Source: MPNP01 sp026710155 (GTDB lineage Bacteria; Pseudomonadota; Alphaproteobacteria; Rhodobacterales; Rhodobacteraceae). Taken from it: a DNA stretch of 64,000 nt. Below, piece by piece: positions 45,477-54,890 of this stretch. Every line of letters begins with the position of its first letter. Within the stretch, counting starts at the first letter, position 1. Location of the stretch: contig OZ241737.1 in the NCBI GenBank assembly GCA_965200885.1, positions 2,728,001-2,792,000 of the forward strand. The letters are read 5' to 3'. The position numbers and the translations under genes were made by a program. Below the pieces are notes generated by a model. It was not told where the DNA came from. It did no database searches and saw nothing but the letters and a program-made list of their open reading frames with translations.

Positions 45477-46235
45477 ATGCCTCATCCAAGCATCGTCATT
45501 GTCGGGGGTGGAACCGCTGGTTGGATATTGACCATGCCTAATTGGGAAAAGAAAAATTGCGGTTATGTTTACTCTGGCAGTTTTATCGATCCGGATGATG
45601 CACCACTGGAAGTTGAAAAATATTTGGCAAAGCCAATTGAAACATGTAATGACATCAATTTTTCGTCAGGATTTCTTGATCAAGCCTGTATAGGCAATAG
45701 TCTTGCCATGGGGCTCAGTCAAAGTTTTTTAGAACCCCTTGAAGCAGCAACAATGCAGCTTTTTATCTTGCAACTTCACTATTTTACTAAAAAAAGTCTC
45801 CTTAAAATCCTTAACGGTGAAAGGGAAGACTGGTTTTATAACATGGATGTTTGTGATCTTTGCGAAGATATGGTTGATTTTGTAAATCTCCATTGCAGAG
45901 GTGGTAGAAAAGATACACCTTTTTGGGAATATGTTACCAATGAATGTCAAACCGAACATGTTGGTGATTTGCTGGGGATATCTTTCAAAAGGATACCGAC
46001 CCCTGCTGATATAGAACATGTCTGTCCTAGCAGAGGTTTGGATGGTGTAAATATCCTACCCGTTTTAGATGGTTTGAGTAAATTAAACCCTTCACATGCA
46101 AGGAGGGTACTGTCTTTAAGACCAAAGCAGAGAAAATTTACAAGGAATCTTTACAAGAACTACCTTGGTAATTTCGAGTTGATTTGTGAAATGGGGCAAG
46201 GACATAGGGCCTTTTTGAAGGAATTAAATCATTAA
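45477..46235 (+). CDS. Flavin-dependent tryptophan halogenase-like protein, central part deleted
   Basis: Residues 1-17 (MPHPSIVIVGGGTAGW) are the normal FAD-binding start of the halogenase family. The next residues (PNWEKKNCGYVYSGSFIDPD, then FSSGFLDQACIGNSLAMGLS and QSFLEPLEAATMQLFILQLH) belong to the C-terminal half. Family members are about 500 aa, while this ORF has 252, so roughly 250 residues with the catalytic lysine region and the WxWxIP motif are missing. The break falls near 45530, where base composition also changes. The deletion kept the frame, but the protein can hardly be active. It follows the GH4 gene by 24 bases; related halogenase-like genes often sit in sugar-use loci. Confidence 0.78.
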   Translation: MPHPSIVIVGGGTAGWILTMPNWEKKNCGYVYSGSFIDPDDAPLEVEKYLAKPIETCNDINFSSGFLDQACIGNSLAMGLSQSFLEPLEAATMQLFILQLHYFTKKSLLKILNGEREDWFYNMDVCDLCEDMVDFVNLHCRGGRKDTPFWEYVTNECQTEHVGDLLGISFKRIPTPADIEHVCPSRGLDGVNILPVLDGLSKLNPSHARRVLSLRPKQRKFTRNLYKNYLGNFELICEMGQGHRAFLKELNH

Positions 46236-46280
46236 ACATTGTTGGTTAGGATTCAGATAGTACCCTTGAGTAGAGAAAAC

Positions 46281-48527
46281 ATGAGAGAAATACATCCATT
46301 TAATGACAACTGGCACTTTTGGGCTGATTTTGAACCTGATTTGATCCACAATCCTGGACAAGGCCAGAGCGTTAGGTTGCCCCACAATGCAGCAGATTTG
46401 CCCTACAACTATTTTGATGAAACATCTTGGCATCAATCCTATTGCTACCAAAAGGTCTTTGGCTATGACGGTAAGTACGACCATCAGGTCAATACTATTT
46501 TGTTTGAAGGTGCCATGGCCAATACCAAGGTGTATCTGAACGGACATTACCTCCTTACTCATACTGATGGATACACCCCTTTTGAAGCAAGTATCAATTC
46601 ATACCTAAAGGTTGGAGATAATCTGCTTACGGTAGTTTTGGATGGCAGTGAAAACCCTGAAATCCCCCCATTTGGTGGATTGATTGATTATTTGACATAT
46701 GCCGGAATCTATCGAGATGTCTGGTTCAAATCCGTTCCTGAGGTTTCAATCAGTGAGATAAAGGCAGAGCCTCTCAATGTACTTGAGGAGCAAAAATCAC
46801 TCGGTATTTGGTGCAGGTTGAACGGCACAGACAATTTTGGTTCAAAAATTGAAATGACCCACATATTACGGGATTATGAAGGGCATGTTGTTGCTGAAAC
46901 AAACTCGGAGGTATCTGGAGAGGAAAATACCATTCAATTGGATGGATTGAAGAAAATCAGTTTATGGGATGTCGAGAATCCAAACTTATATGAATTGACC
47001 ACCAGCATTTCAGTCGATTCTCACGAAGATACCGTTAAAACCAGTATAGGTTTTCGTACGGCAGAATTTACATCCAAGGGCTTTATGTTGAACGGCAAAC
47101 CGTTGAAAATCCTTGGCCTGAATCGCCATCAGGCCTATCCCTATGAAGGTTATGCCATGGGACGGCGGGCTCAGGAAAAGGATGCAGAAATTTTAAAATT
47201 TGACCTGGGGTGTAATCTGGTCCGGACTTGCCATTACCCGCAATCCCCCTGGTTCATTGATCATTGTGACCGAATTGGTTTGCTGGTATTTGAGGAAATC
47301 CCCGGATGGCAGCATATTGGTGGCACCAAATGGAAACAAAGAACCATCGAGAATGTGGAACACATGATCAGGCGGGACTGGAATCACCCTTCCATAATCT
47401 TGTGGGGGGTTCGTATCAATGAATCCAACGATGACCATGATTTTTATGTGGAAACAAACTCTTTGGCCAGAAAACTGGATTCGACCCGGCAGACCGGAGG
47501 CGTCAGATACATCACCGATAGCGAATTCCTTGAAGATGTCTATACAATGAACGACTTTATTCAGGGCATTGAGGAACTTCCCGGTGTCAACCATCCCCCA
47601 ATCCCCCTTAGAAAACAACGGGATGTAACTGGATTGAACAGGTCCGTTCCTTATCTGGTTACCGAATTCAACGGCCATACCTTTCCAACCAAAAGAACTG
47701 ATCACGAACAGCGTCAGGCTGAACATGTAACACGATACCTTAATATCCTTGACAAAGCCTATGGAGATGATGAAATCTCGGGTTGTATTGGATGGTGTTT
47801 TGCGGATTACAACACTCACAAGGATTTTGGTGCAGGTGACCGGATTTGTCATCATGGTGTCATGGATATGTTCCGAAATCCCAAATTTGCCTCTTATGTT
47901 TACTCCAGTCAAAAATCACCACTGTTACAAGCAGTATTGAAACCGGTTACGCATTGGGCCAGAGGGGAAAGAAACATTGGCGGAGTTCTGCCATTGATTA
48001 TTCTCACCAATTGTGATTATGTTGAGTTGCGATACGGTTCAGACCTTTCCGCCATTGAATATCCCAACAGGGAACGTTTTCCCAATTTACCACATCCCCC
48101 TGTTATCTTTGATCACAAATCCTTTGGTGAAGAGGAAATGGGGCATTGGAAAAAGGAATGGGATAATGTAGCCTTCAAAGGATATGTTGGCGATGAAGAG
48201 GTAATCTCCTATTCAATGGTTGGCAACCCGGTTGCTGACAGGATAGAAGTTGTTTCTGACTGGAGATGGTTAAAGTCCGATGAAAACGATGAAACCCGTA
48301 TAGTTGTCAAGGCACTGGATCAAATCGGAAATACCTTGCCACATTTTGATGATCCCTTGTCCATATCGGTTTCTGAAAATGGCCAGTTAATCGGTCCAGA
48401 CATGATCAATTTTCGGGGTGGCATAGCTACCTTCTGGGTAAGGTCCACCAACAAGAAAGGACAACTCAAGATTAATTTAAAAACCCCAAGATTTTCCAAT
48501 GCATCATGTCTGTTACATGTGATTTAA
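46281..48527 (+). CDS. GH2 family glycosidase (beta-galactosidase type)
   Basis: About 748 aa from MREIHPFNDNWHFW (ATG 46281). Sugar-binding jelly-roll domain first (VYLNGHYLLTHTDGYTPFEA), then an immunoglobulin-like domain, then the TIM barrel. The barrel has the acid/base Glu381 in ILWGVRINESNDD, the nucleophile Glu462 in PYLVTEFNGHTF, and GLNRHQAYPYEGYAMGRRAQ. The C-terminal domain carries PVADRIEVVSDW. No signal peptide is seen, so it is cytoplasmic. It lies 45 bases after the halogenase remnant. The substrate is probably a beta-galactoside or related beta-glycoside. Confidence 0.9.
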   Translation: MREIHPFNDNWHFWADFEPDLIHNPGQGQSVRLPHNAADLPYNYFDETSWHQSYCYQKVFGYDGKYDHQVNTILFEGAMANTKVYLNGHYLLTHTDGYTPFEASINSYLKVGDNLLTVVLDGSENPEIPPFGGLIDYLTYAGIYRDVWFKSVPEVSISEIKAEPLNVLEEQKSLGIWCRLNGTDNFGSKIEMTHILRDYEGHVVAETNSEVSGEENTIQLDGLKKISLWDVENPNLYELTTSISVDSHEDTVKTSIGFRTAEFTSKGFMLNGKPLKILGLNRHQAYPYEGYAMGRRAQEKDAEILKFDLGCNLVRTCHYPQSPWFIDHCDRIGLLVFEEIPGWQHIGGTKWKQRTIENVEHMIRRDWNHPSIILWGVRINESNDDHDFYVETNSLARKLDSTRQTGGVRYITDSEFLEDVYTMNDFIQGIEELPGVNHPPIPLRKQRDVTGLNRSVPYLVTEFNGHTFPTKRTDHEQRQAEHVTRYLNILDKAYGDDEISGCIGWCFADYNTHKDFGAGDRICHHGVMDMFRNPKFASYVYSSQKSPLLQAVLKPVTHWARGERNIGGVLPLIILTNCDYVELRYGSDLSAIEYPNRERFPNLPHPPVIFDHKSFGEEEMGHWKKEWDNVAFKGYVGDEEVISYSMVGNPVADRIEVVSDWRWLKSDENDETRIVVKALDQIGNTLPHFDDPLSISVSENGQLIGPDMINFRGGIATFWVRSTNKKGQLKINLKTPRFSNASCLLHVI

Positions 48528-49019
48528 GCTCATTAGAGCCTGAATTATTAGTCATTCTGCTCGGTATTTCATGTTGTTTTGTAACTATTCAGGTAGGGAA
48601 TTTGTCAATATATCGAACTTCATTGGATTTTTTGTCTATATCTTGAGGGGTTTGGAATTCTACAGACAAAAATGCAAAGGATTGTACAGAAAAATATATT
48701 GGGAAATTCCGATTTCACCTATTTTCAGGGCACTCAGGATACCTGAATAGTTACTCAGAATATTATTATTTTCCGTTTCAACCATTCAAAGCTGCCAAGA
48801 AGCTCGTTGTAAAGAGGCGTGACGGCTATAATGGTTAATATTTCACCCTAATCTGGGGAAAAGTCAAGCATTCATTGGCGAATGATTATTCCTTCTTGAT
48901 AAGAAAACAGAAAATTTTGATGTTTACATCATCACCAAAAAAACATGTTCCTGCCAATTATCCGATAGTCCCATGTATGGATTCCATTCTGCTTTATTGG
49001 GAGTAGAAGATACTCAATG
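48528..49019. other. Gene-free stretch before the dead ABC transporter
   Basis: About 490 AT-rich bases with no open frame I can assign. Because the next 1.3 kb holds ABC-transporter remnants, this part may be the eroded upstream permease or binding-protein gene, but no motif supports that. Confidence 0.35.
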
Positions 49020-49373
49020 GCACTTTTCCGCCTGCCACAATTTTCGATTCCTTGAAGCAGGCGCCCTATGATCAACAACAAATCCAATATTTTTCCTTCC
49101 GTATTGTGAATGTTATTCAAGTAGGTGAATTTTTAGTTCCACCGATGTCCGTGATGGGAACAAATATTGCGTGATAATCCAAGTGTCTTAAGCCATAAAC
49201 CAATTTGATGAGACCTCAAAGTAAACCCGGTTGCGATGAAACCGTTGTCATTTTTACGCATACCAATCATCCCATAAGTAATGAGTGAGAACATCATTTC
49301 TTTGGTCATACTGGTCCTGATATTCCAGAGAAAAATTGTTGCCGGTCTTACTGCTGGTGGAGTCAAAGGTTAG
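49020..49373 (+). pseudogene. Sugar ABC transporter permease remnant (MalG/UgpE type)
   Basis: The end is diagnostic: IISLVILVLIFQRKIVAGLT then AGGVKG and a stop at 49371-49373, the classic C-terminus of MalG-like permeases (FQR-x-x-V-x-GLTAGAVKG). About 300 bases upstream, shifted fragments (FRLPQFSIP, LEAGAL, and YFSFRIVNVIQ) resemble the family's EAA loop, where IP, EAA-x-IDG and IFFRI normally follow each other. Several frameshifts separate them. The ATPase pseudogene starts 16 bases later, as it would in an intact operon. Confidence 0.65.
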
Positions 49374-49389
49374 ATTTGGAGGTTGCTAC

Positions 49390-50374
49390 ATGGCAGAAAT
49401 CATTCTTGAAAACATTACCAAATCATTCGGTCTGATTGAAGTCATCAAGGGGGTGGATCTCTTTGTTAAAAAAGGGGAATTCATGGTTTTTGTCGGGCCT
49501 TCGGGGTGTAGCAAATCAACCATGTTGCGATTGATTTCAGGGCTTGAAAGCATTACCAAGGGAGAAATGACCTTCGATGGTGAGATCGTCAACAATGTCA
49601 TTCCTTCCAAACGTGGAATTGCCATGGTGTTTCAATCCTATGCCCTCTATCCACACATGAATGTTTTTAATAACATGGCATTTGGAATGAAACTTGCCAA
49701 ATCTGGTACTGACGACATCAAACAGAGGGTGGAAGAGGCAGCCAGACTTCTACAGATCGAACATTTACTGGATCGACTTCCAAAGCAACTTTCAGGAGGC
49801 CAGAGGCAAAGGGTGGCCAGAGGCCGGGCCATCGTTCGGGATCCATGAGTATTCCTTTTTGATGAACCTCTATCCAATCTGGATGCTGCCCTTGGGTGGC
49901 CACTCGATTGGAAATTGCCAAACTTCACCACAATATGGATGATGTCACGATGATTTATGTAACCCATGACCTTGGCTGACAGAATCTGTGTATTAAGGGA
50001 TGGTTGTATTGAACAGGTGAAGTACATCAGAACTTTATGAAAAGCCGGATTCGATTTTTGTGGCAGGATTTATCGGTTCTCCCAAGATGAATTTTCTTGA
50101 AGGGGATTTTGCGAAAGCGTTTGATTGCACCACCCTTGGAATACGATCCGAGCAAATCGATTTTTGTGATGAAAATCCCTTCTGGCAAGGTGAAGTTGTA
50201 CACACCGAAGACGTCGGGTCCGACAATTACATTTTTGTGGAAATCGGTTCCAAGGAACCATTGATTGTACGGAGTCCTGGCAGAAAAGGTTCCGAATATG
50301 GCAGGAAAGTCGGTTTAAAACCTCAGGACCAACATTTGCACCGTTTCAATCGTGAGGGTAGTCCAATAAGGTAA
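49390..50374 (+). pseudogene. ABC sugar transporter ATPase (UgpC/MsmK type), multiply broken
   Basis: The start MAEIILENITKSFGLIEVIK is normal. Walker A has mutated from GCGKST to GPSGCSKST (codon AGC). The signature is LSGGQRQRVARGRAIVRDP, immediately followed by TGA (49846-49848); the same frame then reads VFLFDEPLSNLDAALG (Walker B). A shift leads to LEIAKLHHNMDDVTMIYVTH and a stop; QVEAMT is missing, then LADRICVLRDGCIEQ. The C-terminal part FVAGFIGSPKMNFLEGDFAK and the TOBE-like tail follow in another frame to 50374. An intact homologue is at 61257-62318. Confidence 0.9.
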
Positions 50375-50781
50375 GGATCAGGATTATCCATCAAGATTCC
50401 AATGGCATGGAATTGACAAAATTGTTATCCAATATCCGTGTTTTGGCTTCTTGAAAACAACATGCTGGAAGTTGACAACACAATGCATTGTGGAAACGCT
50501 TTAGAGTTATAAAAGACATATCAATTCCTGTCCAGCCATCCTGAAACTTTTCCATATTGCTTGTGTGCCATGATAAACAAGTTTTTATTGTATATAACGG
50601 CCTGCTTAATTATATTTTTCCCGAGCGGTTTGGTCTTGGTTTGGTCCAATCATCGATCATGATTTGCGTTTTAGTCTGCTGTTAGAAATTTCAAGGCCAT
50701 TTGCTCCTTCTAAATCTTATGGAAAAGGCACTTTATCTTTTCTGAGAATCAAATCCAAACATCAAAACAGAGGAATAAATT
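50375..50781. other. Upstream region of the second GH4 gene
   Basis: 407 bases, AT-rich, no gene seen. The GH4 gene promoter should be here. The ribosome site AGAGGAATAAATT directly precedes the ATG at 50782. Confidence 0.4.
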
Positions 50782-52143
50782 ATGACGAAAATTGTGCTTG
50801 TCGGAGCAGGAAGTATTCAATTTGGAGCCCAATTGCTTGGAGATATATTTCAGAGCGAGGTTTTGACTGATTCAGAAATCGTTTTCAATGACATCAATTC
50901 CATTGCAGTCGAAAAAACACTTCAACTTGCCCAAGAATACATTGATGCCAATGGCTTGAATCAAAGAGTCCATGTTGAAATGGACCTCGCAAAGGCTCTA
51001 AAGGGCGCTGATTTCGTCGTCATAATGATTGAGATTGGAGACCGCTTCAAATTGTGGGATTTGGATTGGAAAATTCCACAGCAGTATGGAATCCAGCAGG
51101 TATATGGTGAAAATGGTGGTCCGGGTGGATTATTCCATTCCCTTAGGATAATACCTGCCATATTGGATATTTGTCAAAAAGTATCCGATCATGCCCCTGA
51201 AGCAACGGTTTTTAACTTTTCCAACCCAATGAGTCGAATTTGTACCACGGTTCACCGTAAATTTCCACATCTGAAATTTATTGGCATGTGCCATGAAATC
51301 GCATCCTTGGAGAGGCATTTGCCGGAGATATTGGAACAACCCTCAGATAACATATTCTACCGGGCAGGAGGGTTAAATCACTTTTCCGTATTGTCCGAGG
51401 TGGATTATACCAGCAGTACAAGCGACGTTTACCAGGAAATACTGGAAAAAGCCCCTCCCTACTTCGCCACAATGCCGGGATATTCCGAAATTTACAATGC
51501 AGCCAAAGAGACAGGGGAAGATATTGAAACGGAAGGCTGGATGGGAATCGAGCTGAGCCATCTTTCCGAGGTTCGTGAATGGTCAGACCGAAGGCTTTTT
51601 GCCTTGATTCTAAAACATTTTGGTGTACTTCCCATAACCACTGACAGCCATTTCGGAGAATATATCAGCTGGGCCCATGATGTATCGGATCATCGTGGAA
51701 TTCTGGACTTTTACAGCTACTATCGAAATTATCTTGGCAAGGGCAAGGCAACCATAAAAAATGAACAGCGGGAAAGAATGGTTCCGATTATAGAAGGAAT
51801 CCTGACTGACAACAAATACGAAGAGCCGGCAGTCAATATTCCAAACAAAGGCTATATCAAAAATCTTCCCGAATGGATTGCAGTCGAAGTTCCCGCTGTT
51901 GTGGATGGAAGTGGAATTGCGGGAATTGAACTAAATCTGCCGTCTGGTGTACTGGGCCTGCTTACCAATCAGATTGGAATCCATGATTTGACAGCTGAGG
52001 CGGTTTTGAACAAAAGCAAGGATCTGGTGATCCAGGCTCTTCTGGTCGACCCGGTCGTAACCAGTGCCAAGAAAATCCCCGAAATGGTTGATCATATTAT
52101 CGTAGAACAAAAGCCCTGGCTTGATTATCTTGATAGTGAATAA
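50782..52143 (+). CDS. GH4 family glycosidase
   Basis: 453-aa GH4 enzyme. The NAD motif is KIVLVGAGSIQFGAQLLGDI. The metal cysteine is in FIGMCHEIASLERHL and the metal histidine in AGGLNHFSVL; VFNFSNPMSRICTTVHRKFP is the conserved strand before them. It shares the family with 44100-45452 but differs in base composition and in many residues, so it is not a recent duplicate. It is preceded by the dead ABC transporter, which may once have brought in its substrate. Confidence 0.9.
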   Translation: MTKIVLVGAGSIQFGAQLLGDIFQSEVLTDSEIVFNDINSIAVEKTLQLAQEYIDANGLNQRVHVEMDLAKALKGADFVVIMIEIGDRFKLWDLDWKIPQQYGIQQVYGENGGPGGLFHSLRIIPAILDICQKVSDHAPEATVFNFSNPMSRICTTVHRKFPHLKFIGMCHEIASLERHLPEILEQPSDNIFYRAGGLNHFSVLSEVDYTSSTSDVYQEILEKAPPYFATMPGYSEIYNAAKETGEDIETEGWMGIELSHLSEVREWSDRRLFALILKHFGVLPITTDSHFGEYISWAHDVSDHRGILDFYSYYRNYLGKGKATIKNEQRERMVPIIEGILTDNKYEEPAVNIPNKGYIKNLPEWIAVEVPAVVDGSGIAGIELNLPSGVLGLLTNQIGIHDLTAEAVLNKSKDLVIQALLVDPVVTSAKKIPEMVDHIIVEQKPWLDYLDSE

Positions 52144-52407
52144 ACATATGAATTCTCCCAATGGCCGCTTGGTCAGGTAGCATTCTTTATTGTGGCCTCC
52201 CCAGCATGACAAACGGTTTGGTTTCATCAAAGTAAATTATCATGTCTGGGTGATTATCTCCAAAAGCCTCATGCAATGGGCTCAGGTAGTCCAATATGAA
52301 TTTCGGCAGGGAGTTATATCCTTAATACATCTCCCTGCTGCCGTTCGCTTCCAACCTTTACTGATGTTTGTTGAAAGCCGTTGGATTTATCTCTATGTTT
52401 ACAATTC

Positions 52408-53904
52408 ATGCCAAAGAATCATAAAATTGTTTCATCAACAAACCCCGATAACAACGAAAACAAGGAATCGGGTTTGTTTTCAAACTATGAAACTAATCCT
52501 CTTTTCTACGATGAAATGTTCACACCAGATGGTGAACCAAGAGAGCATTATCGTATACTTTGGGAAACCCTGAATTCAATTCCATTCGAACAGATCGTCC
52601 AATTGCAGGAACAGGCCGAGCGATCATTTTTGCAGGACGGGATAACCTTTTCCGTTTATGGCGATGAAGGTGCTCAGGAACGGATTATTCCCATAGATTT
52701 TCTGCCCCGGCTTATCAACAGGAATGAATGGGCATATCTTGAAAGGGGACTTACCCAAAGGCTCCAGGCCCTGAACAGTTTCCTGAAAGATATTTATGGT
52801 GAGGCAAAGATTCTAACCGATGGAGTCATTCCTCTGAACCTGGTGTACGGGTGCCCACATTACAGGATAGAAATGGCAGGTGTCACTCTCCCACATGATG
52901 TGCATGTTTCGATTTGTGGATCAGATCTGGTTCGTGACAATAAGGGATACATGGTACTTGAGGACAATCTCAGATCTCCTTCCGGAGTATCATACATGCT
53001 GGCGAACCGTCAGGCCATCAGGTCAAGTCTACGTAACCTGTACAGAAGCTATTCGGTACTTTCCATCGGCAACTATACCAATTTGTTATACCAATCACTG
53101 GCAGAAATAGCTCCAACCGGTGTAACAGACCCCTGCATTGTACTATTGACACCAGGAGTGTACAATTCGGCCTATTACGAGCATATGTTTCTTGCCCGTG
53201 AAATGGGGATAGAATTGGTACAGGGCAATGATCTGCTTGTCAATAACGGCATTGTATATATGCGTACAACACAGGGTTTGCGGCGAGTTGATGTCATCTA
53301 TCGACGTTTGGACGACAGTTTCATTGATCCACTGGTTTTCCGGGCGGATTCGCAATTGGGGGTTCCAGGATTGTTTCATGCCTTCCGACTGGGCAACGTT
53401 GCCATTGCCAATGCTCCTGGGACTGGAGTGGCTGATGACAAGGCAGTTTATTACTATGTTCCTGACATGATCAGGTACTATCTAGCTGAAGAGCCAATTA
53501 TTCCCAATGTCGAAACCCACCTTTGCCGTGAGCCTGAAGGATTGGAATATACTTTGGATAACCTTGATAAACTCGTTGTTAAACAAGTTGGAGAATCCGG
53601 TGGTTATGGGATGTTGGTTGGACCTCATGCAAGCCAGGCGGAAAGGGATGACTTTGCGCGTCAGATTAAGGCCTTCCCTGAAAATTACATTTCTCAGCCT
53701 ACCCTTGATATTTCACGTGCTCCCAGCATGGGGGAGAATGGAACCATACCCTGTCACGTGGACCTTCGGCCCTTTATTCTGCAAGGCAGGGAAACGAGGA
53801 TTGTCCCCGGTGCATTTGGTCGGGTTGCCCTTCGCCCCGGATCCTTGGTTGTGAACTCAAGCCAAGGTGGTGGTGGCAAAGACATATGGGTACTGGAGAA
53901 TTAA
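52408..53904 (+). CDS. Circularly permuted ATP-grasp family protein
   Basis: 498 aa from MPKNHKIVSSTNPDNNENKE (ATG 52408). Conserved parts: NPLFYDEMFTPDGEPREHYR at the start; RIIPIDFLPRLINRNEWAYL; EDNLRSPSGVSYMLANRQAI (nucleotide-binding region); LVVKQVGESGGYGMLVGPHA; and ALRPGSLVVNSSQGGGGKDI at the end. It belongs to the CP_ATPgrasp family, encoded with an alpha-E protein and a transglutaminase-like protein in many bacteria, which suggests a peptide-ligating or tagging system of unknown product. Those two genes follow with overlaps. Confidence 0.9.
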   Translation: MPKNHKIVSSTNPDNNENKESGLFSNYETNPLFYDEMFTPDGEPREHYRILWETLNSIPFEQIVQLQEQAERSFLQDGITFSVYGDEGAQERIIPIDFLPRLINRNEWAYLERGLTQRLQALNSFLKDIYGEAKILTDGVIPLNLVYGCPHYRIEMAGVTLPHDVHVSICGSDLVRDNKGYMVLEDNLRSPSGVSYMLANRQAIRSSLRNLYRSYSVLSIGNYTNLLYQSLAEIAPTGVTDPCIVLLTPGVYNSAYYEHMFLAREMGIELVQGNDLLVNNGIVYMRTTQGLRRVDVIYRRLDDSFIDPLVFRADSQLGVPGLFHAFRLGNVAIANAPGTGVADDKAVYYYVPDMIRYYLAEEPIIPNVETHLCREPEGLEYTLDNLDKLVVKQVGESGGYGMLVGPHASQAERDDFARQIKAFPENYISQPTLDISRAPSMGENGTIPCHVDLRPFILQGRETRIVPGAFGRVALRPGSLVVNSSQGGGGKDIWVLEN

Positions 53905-54890
53905 CCTTGCTATCCACTGATGCCCAAAACATATATTGGATGAGCAGGTATCTGGAAAGAGCCGGGCACATAAGCCGGTTGCTTGAAACCCAATTTGACC
54001 TCATTCATGACCGGCCGGCTAGTGACGTGGAATTGGGTTGGCGACGGATCTACCGATCGCTTAACAGAACACCTGCTGGTGCAAGCCTGATGCCTGCCCA
54101 GAATGATGACGTTGTAATGCTTCTTGATGCCTATACACTGGTTGACGACCTAGCCTTTGAACCTGAAAATCCGGATGCGATTATTGACCTTTTGGGAAAA
54201 GCCCGGGAGAATGCCAGGCAGATTCGCAATATTCTCAACCATGAAATCTGGTCAACCCTGAATGTCTCGTTTCTTGGCATGAAAGGCAAAAGGCTGAAGG
54301 ATATTTGGAGTGATCAGCCACAAGATTTTTTCATTGCATCATCCACTGCAGTAAGAACCTTCTGCGGTATCGCCGATGCCACCATGTACAGGGATCACGG
54401 GTGGCATTTCTTCAAGCTGGGGCAATATGTGGAACGGATCCAACTAACCTGTGCCCTGCTTGATGCACACATAAAATTATTCCCTACCAATGACCATCAT
54501 TGGGAAATACACTGGAGTGACTTGTTGGGGATCTGTGTTGCCCGCGCGGCATTCCGCCGCCTCCAGTCAGTTGAATGTCAACCCGGCAGGGTTCTTGATT
54601 TTCTGATCGGAGATGCCCGGTTGACCAATTCGATCAACTATGGTCTTGGCGAGATTCAGAAAAGACTGGGAGTTATTTCAGGCAGTCCTGATACAGGGAA
54701 TAAAAATACCTCTGCCTGGCATATTGGCAAGACCCGGGCACTAGTAGAATTTGAATGGCCGGTTCATGAGAAGGGCAATGATGCTTCCATTCAAAATTTG
54801 CTTAACCAAATCCGGGCCGGAGTTCTTGAAATCGACAGCCAGATCAACAACACCTATTTCAATTATCCTATCGAGTGTAAGTCAGTTTGA
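53886..54890 (+). CDS. Alpha-E domain protein (DUF403)
   Basis: 334-aa helical protein. Typical features: LLSTDAQNIYWMSRYLERAG at the N-terminus; DVELGWRRIYRSL; ENARQIRNILNHEIWSTLN; GQYVERIQLTCALLDAHIKL. Its start overlaps the end of the ATP-grasp gene by 19 bases, and its TGA overlaps the ATG of the transglutaminase gene, so the three form one operon. Confidence 0.9.
   Translation: MGTGELTLLSTDAQNIYWMSRYLERAGHISRLLETQFDLIHDRPASDVELGWRRIYRSLNRTPAGASLMPAQNDDVVMLLDAYTLVDDLAFEPENPDAIIDLLGKARENARQIRNILNHEIWSTLNVSFLGMKGKRLKDIWSDQPQDFFIASSTAVRTFCGIADATMYRDHGWHFFKLGQYVERIQLTCALLDAHIKLFPTNDHHWEIHWSDLLGICVARAAFRRLQSVECQPGRVLDFLIGDARLTNSINYGLGEIQKRLGVISGSPDTGNKNTSAWHIGKTRALVEFEWPVHEKGNDASIQNLLNQIRAGVLEIDSQINNTYFNYPIECKSV

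Noticed and set aside
50491..50504. TGGAAACGCTTTAG as a LacI-family operator upstream of the GH4 gene.
   Set aside because: The two arms are not symmetrical beyond a few bases and no LacI-type regulator gene is in the window.
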